Source: Krasilnikovozyma curviuscula
Lineage: Eukaryota; Basidiomycota; Tremellomycetes; Cystofilobasidiales; Mrakiaceae
Length of the DNA: 20,400 nucleotides
Reading direction: 5' to 3'
NCBI GenBank assembly: GCA_014825775.1
Contig: MVAQ01000320.1
Span: 1 to 20,400 of the forward strand
In this document: piece by piece, positions 19,136-20,400 of the stretch
How the letters are laid out: the number at the start of each line of letters is the position of its first letter
How positions within the stretch are numbered: position 1 is the first letter of the stretch
The notes under the pieces: model-generated
Databases searched by the model: none
Told to the model about the DNA's origin: nothing
What the model saw: the letters and a program-made list of their open reading frames with translations, nothing else
Translations under genes and position numbers: made by a program

Positions 19136-19290
19136 ACACTTCAGGTTCGTCTTCCACTGAGGCTGAAGCGCAGCAACAGCCAAGAGCAAAGACGAGAGGC
19201 GAGGAACGAGCGTTACACGGGTGTTTCTAGGAACGGAAAGAGGGAGAGAAAGGAAATTGAGGGATGATTTGGTGGTAGAAGAGAAGCGGA

Positions 19291-19639
19291 TATATACTTT
19301 GAGATCCGCTAAGATCCGTTATATTTGCTTCCTTATTTTCTATGTAACCTAGGATCTGTTAAGATTAGTGATGATATGATCTTAAGCTGCAAAATGATGA
19401 TTGTAAAAGCAAGTCAAGAGCAAGGATGATAACTACCTAAGAACTAGATTATATAGTAATACGGATGTAAACAAAGTTTCTAACGAATGCGTCGCCGCAG
19501 TAAGGTTTGCTTTCCTATCTGAGGACGTTCCTTTCTTCCAGCCACAACCGTCCTCCCAGTCTTCCCAAATGTATACGGAACCTTGACCGTAAGTAGCCAT
19601 CCGTCTTCCAATTACCACATGCAGTCTTGATGCCTAACT
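19291..19639. other. Junction between two copia pieces
   Basis: About 350 bp without a recognisable gene. At 19295-19385 short motifs GATCCGCTAAGATCCG and GATCTGTTAAGAT repeat imperfectly. On the minus strand 19430-19480 contains an AT-rich CTATATAATC stretch beyond the RNase H end, where an LTR of the minus-strand element would be expected. I cannot define LTR ends. Confidence 0.4.
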
Positions 19640-20400
19640 TTAACAGGATCCAACTTCTCATTTCCAAGGGCTTTGGTGTCAAAAGGTCTGCTGGCATGTC
19701 GGAGCTGGGAAGGTTTTGAGGTCGATAACTCCAAGCTTCAAGAGTTCAAGCTTCAAAAGTTCTCGACCATATTTGAAAGTAACGTCGATGTGCTTCGTCC
19801 GCTCTGAGTGAGTACCATTTCTTGTTGTTGTGATGGCAGTTGGCACCTTAGTTGTCAACGAAGGTTTGGGTAGCTGTTACTGTGTAGCTGAGTTGATGAA
19901 AGAGCTTGTGGACCCAGAGGAGGTTCTGAGATCTTTGAGACAATGAAATGTACTCAGCTTCTAACGACGACCTGCTGATACCCCTTTGCCTTTTACTGAT
20001 CCAGACAACAGGAGAACCAAACAGGAATATGGTGTATCCAGACGTAGATCTTCTGCTCTCGTGGTCCCCAGCGTAGTCAGAATCGGTGAAGAGCTGTAGG
20101 ATCGGTGATTCCGACTGGCCCCCAAGAGTAAGTCGGTAGTCCTGTGTACCTTGGAGATACCTTAGAATACGGAGGACTGCTGACCAATGAATCTCCCTAG
20201 GATTGGCACTAAATCGTGACACTACTCCCACTGAGAACGACAAGCCCGGTCAAGTGTAGACGGCGAGATAGAGCAGAGATCCAATAGCTTTGAGGTACCG
20301 GTTTACTTCGATTTGTGTGGACTCCGTTGGTGTGTTGGATGACGTGAGGGCTAACTGCTTGTGTTCATCCATAGGAGTACGAGCCGGCTTGGACATGTGC
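19640..20400 (-). mobile_element. Ty1/copia RT-RNase H fragment, runs off the right edge
   Basis: From the right edge, the minus strand reads KPARTPMDEHKQLAL and NRYLKAIGSLLYLAVY, the end of a copia reverse transcriptase. RNase H follows with RILRYLQGTQDYRL, FTDSDYAGDHESRRSTSGY, SRSSLEAEYISL and TFVDN, containing the acidic catalytic residues. A TGA at 20250-20252 and a TAA at 19848-19850 interrupt the frame. Beyond them HSERTKHIDV and SDMPADLLT are in other frames. The element is decayed but much fresher than the relic near 15.8 kb. It converges with the plus-strand integrase fragment. Confidence 0.85.

Larger units (their letters stand above)
16571..19290 (+). mobile_element. Ty1/copia element fragment (gag-protease-integrase)
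   Basis: Gag, protease and integrase are in Ty1/copia order on the plus strand, with at least three frame changes and one stop. After the integrase a Ser/Thr/Glu/Gln-rich linker runs to about 19230 in another frame. Reverse transcriptase and RNase H do not follow in this orientation. Clear LTRs are not seen at either end. The 5' end is disrupted by repeat copies and the inverted gag fragment. Confidence 0.8.

Noticed and set aside
19291..19450. Defined copia LTR
   Set aside because: Short GATC-containing repeats and a TATA-like stretch are present, but no second copy of the sequence exists in the window, so LTR status cannot be shown.

Overview
This window looks like nuclear DNA of a basidiomycete yeast or mould of the Cryptococcus/Kwoniella (Tremellomycetes) kind. 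Five protein genes can be assembled by splicing; together they carry 35 short GT-AG introns of 43-130 nt, and every join keeps frame. The assignment to Tremellomycetes is inferred from intron density and protein character, not from a database search.

The left 12.5 kb is a compact gene block, all on the minus strand except a fragment at the left edge. In coordinate order it holds: the 3' tail of an unknown plus-strand gene (to 133); a zinc/PLP D-serine dehydratase (302-1999); a PMT-family protein O-mannosyltransferase, most like the Pmt1 subfamily (2195-5547); an Erv46/ERGIC-3 COPII cargo receptor (5849-7789); a mitochondrial D-2-hydroxyglutarate dehydrogenase of the Dld2/Dld3 type (8336-10413); and a Sec9/SNAP-25 Qbc-SNARE (10884-12468). 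Three of the five act in the secretory pathway: ER O-mannosylation, ER-Golgi cargo transport and exocytic fusion. The other two handle D-configured small metabolites. There is no evidence for co-regulation beyond shared strand and spacers of about 200-550 bp.

The right 8 kb (about 12.5-20.4 kb) is gene-poor and built from repeats. It holds a cluster of about ten full or partial copies of a roughly 110-bp repeat that ends in an imperfect 39-bp palindrome and occurs in both orientations. It also holds a tandemly repeated, frame-preserving coding-like unit of about 260 bp that I do not recognise, and three decayed Ty1/copia pieces: an old RT/RNase H relic (minus, about 15.5-16.1 kb), a gag-protease-integrase piece (plus, about 16.7-19.3 kb) and an RT/RNase H piece (minus, about 19.6 kb to the right edge). 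The N-terminal part of gag lies inverted (minus strand, 16571-16668) beside the plus-strand remainder, and a perfect 31-bp palindrome follows the gag zinc knuckle, so the area has been repeatedly rearranged.

The most notable signals are the palindrome-ended repeat cluster, the in-frame tandem unit next to it, the inverted gag segment, and a histidine in place of the zero-layer glutamine in the Qc helix of the Sec9 homologue.
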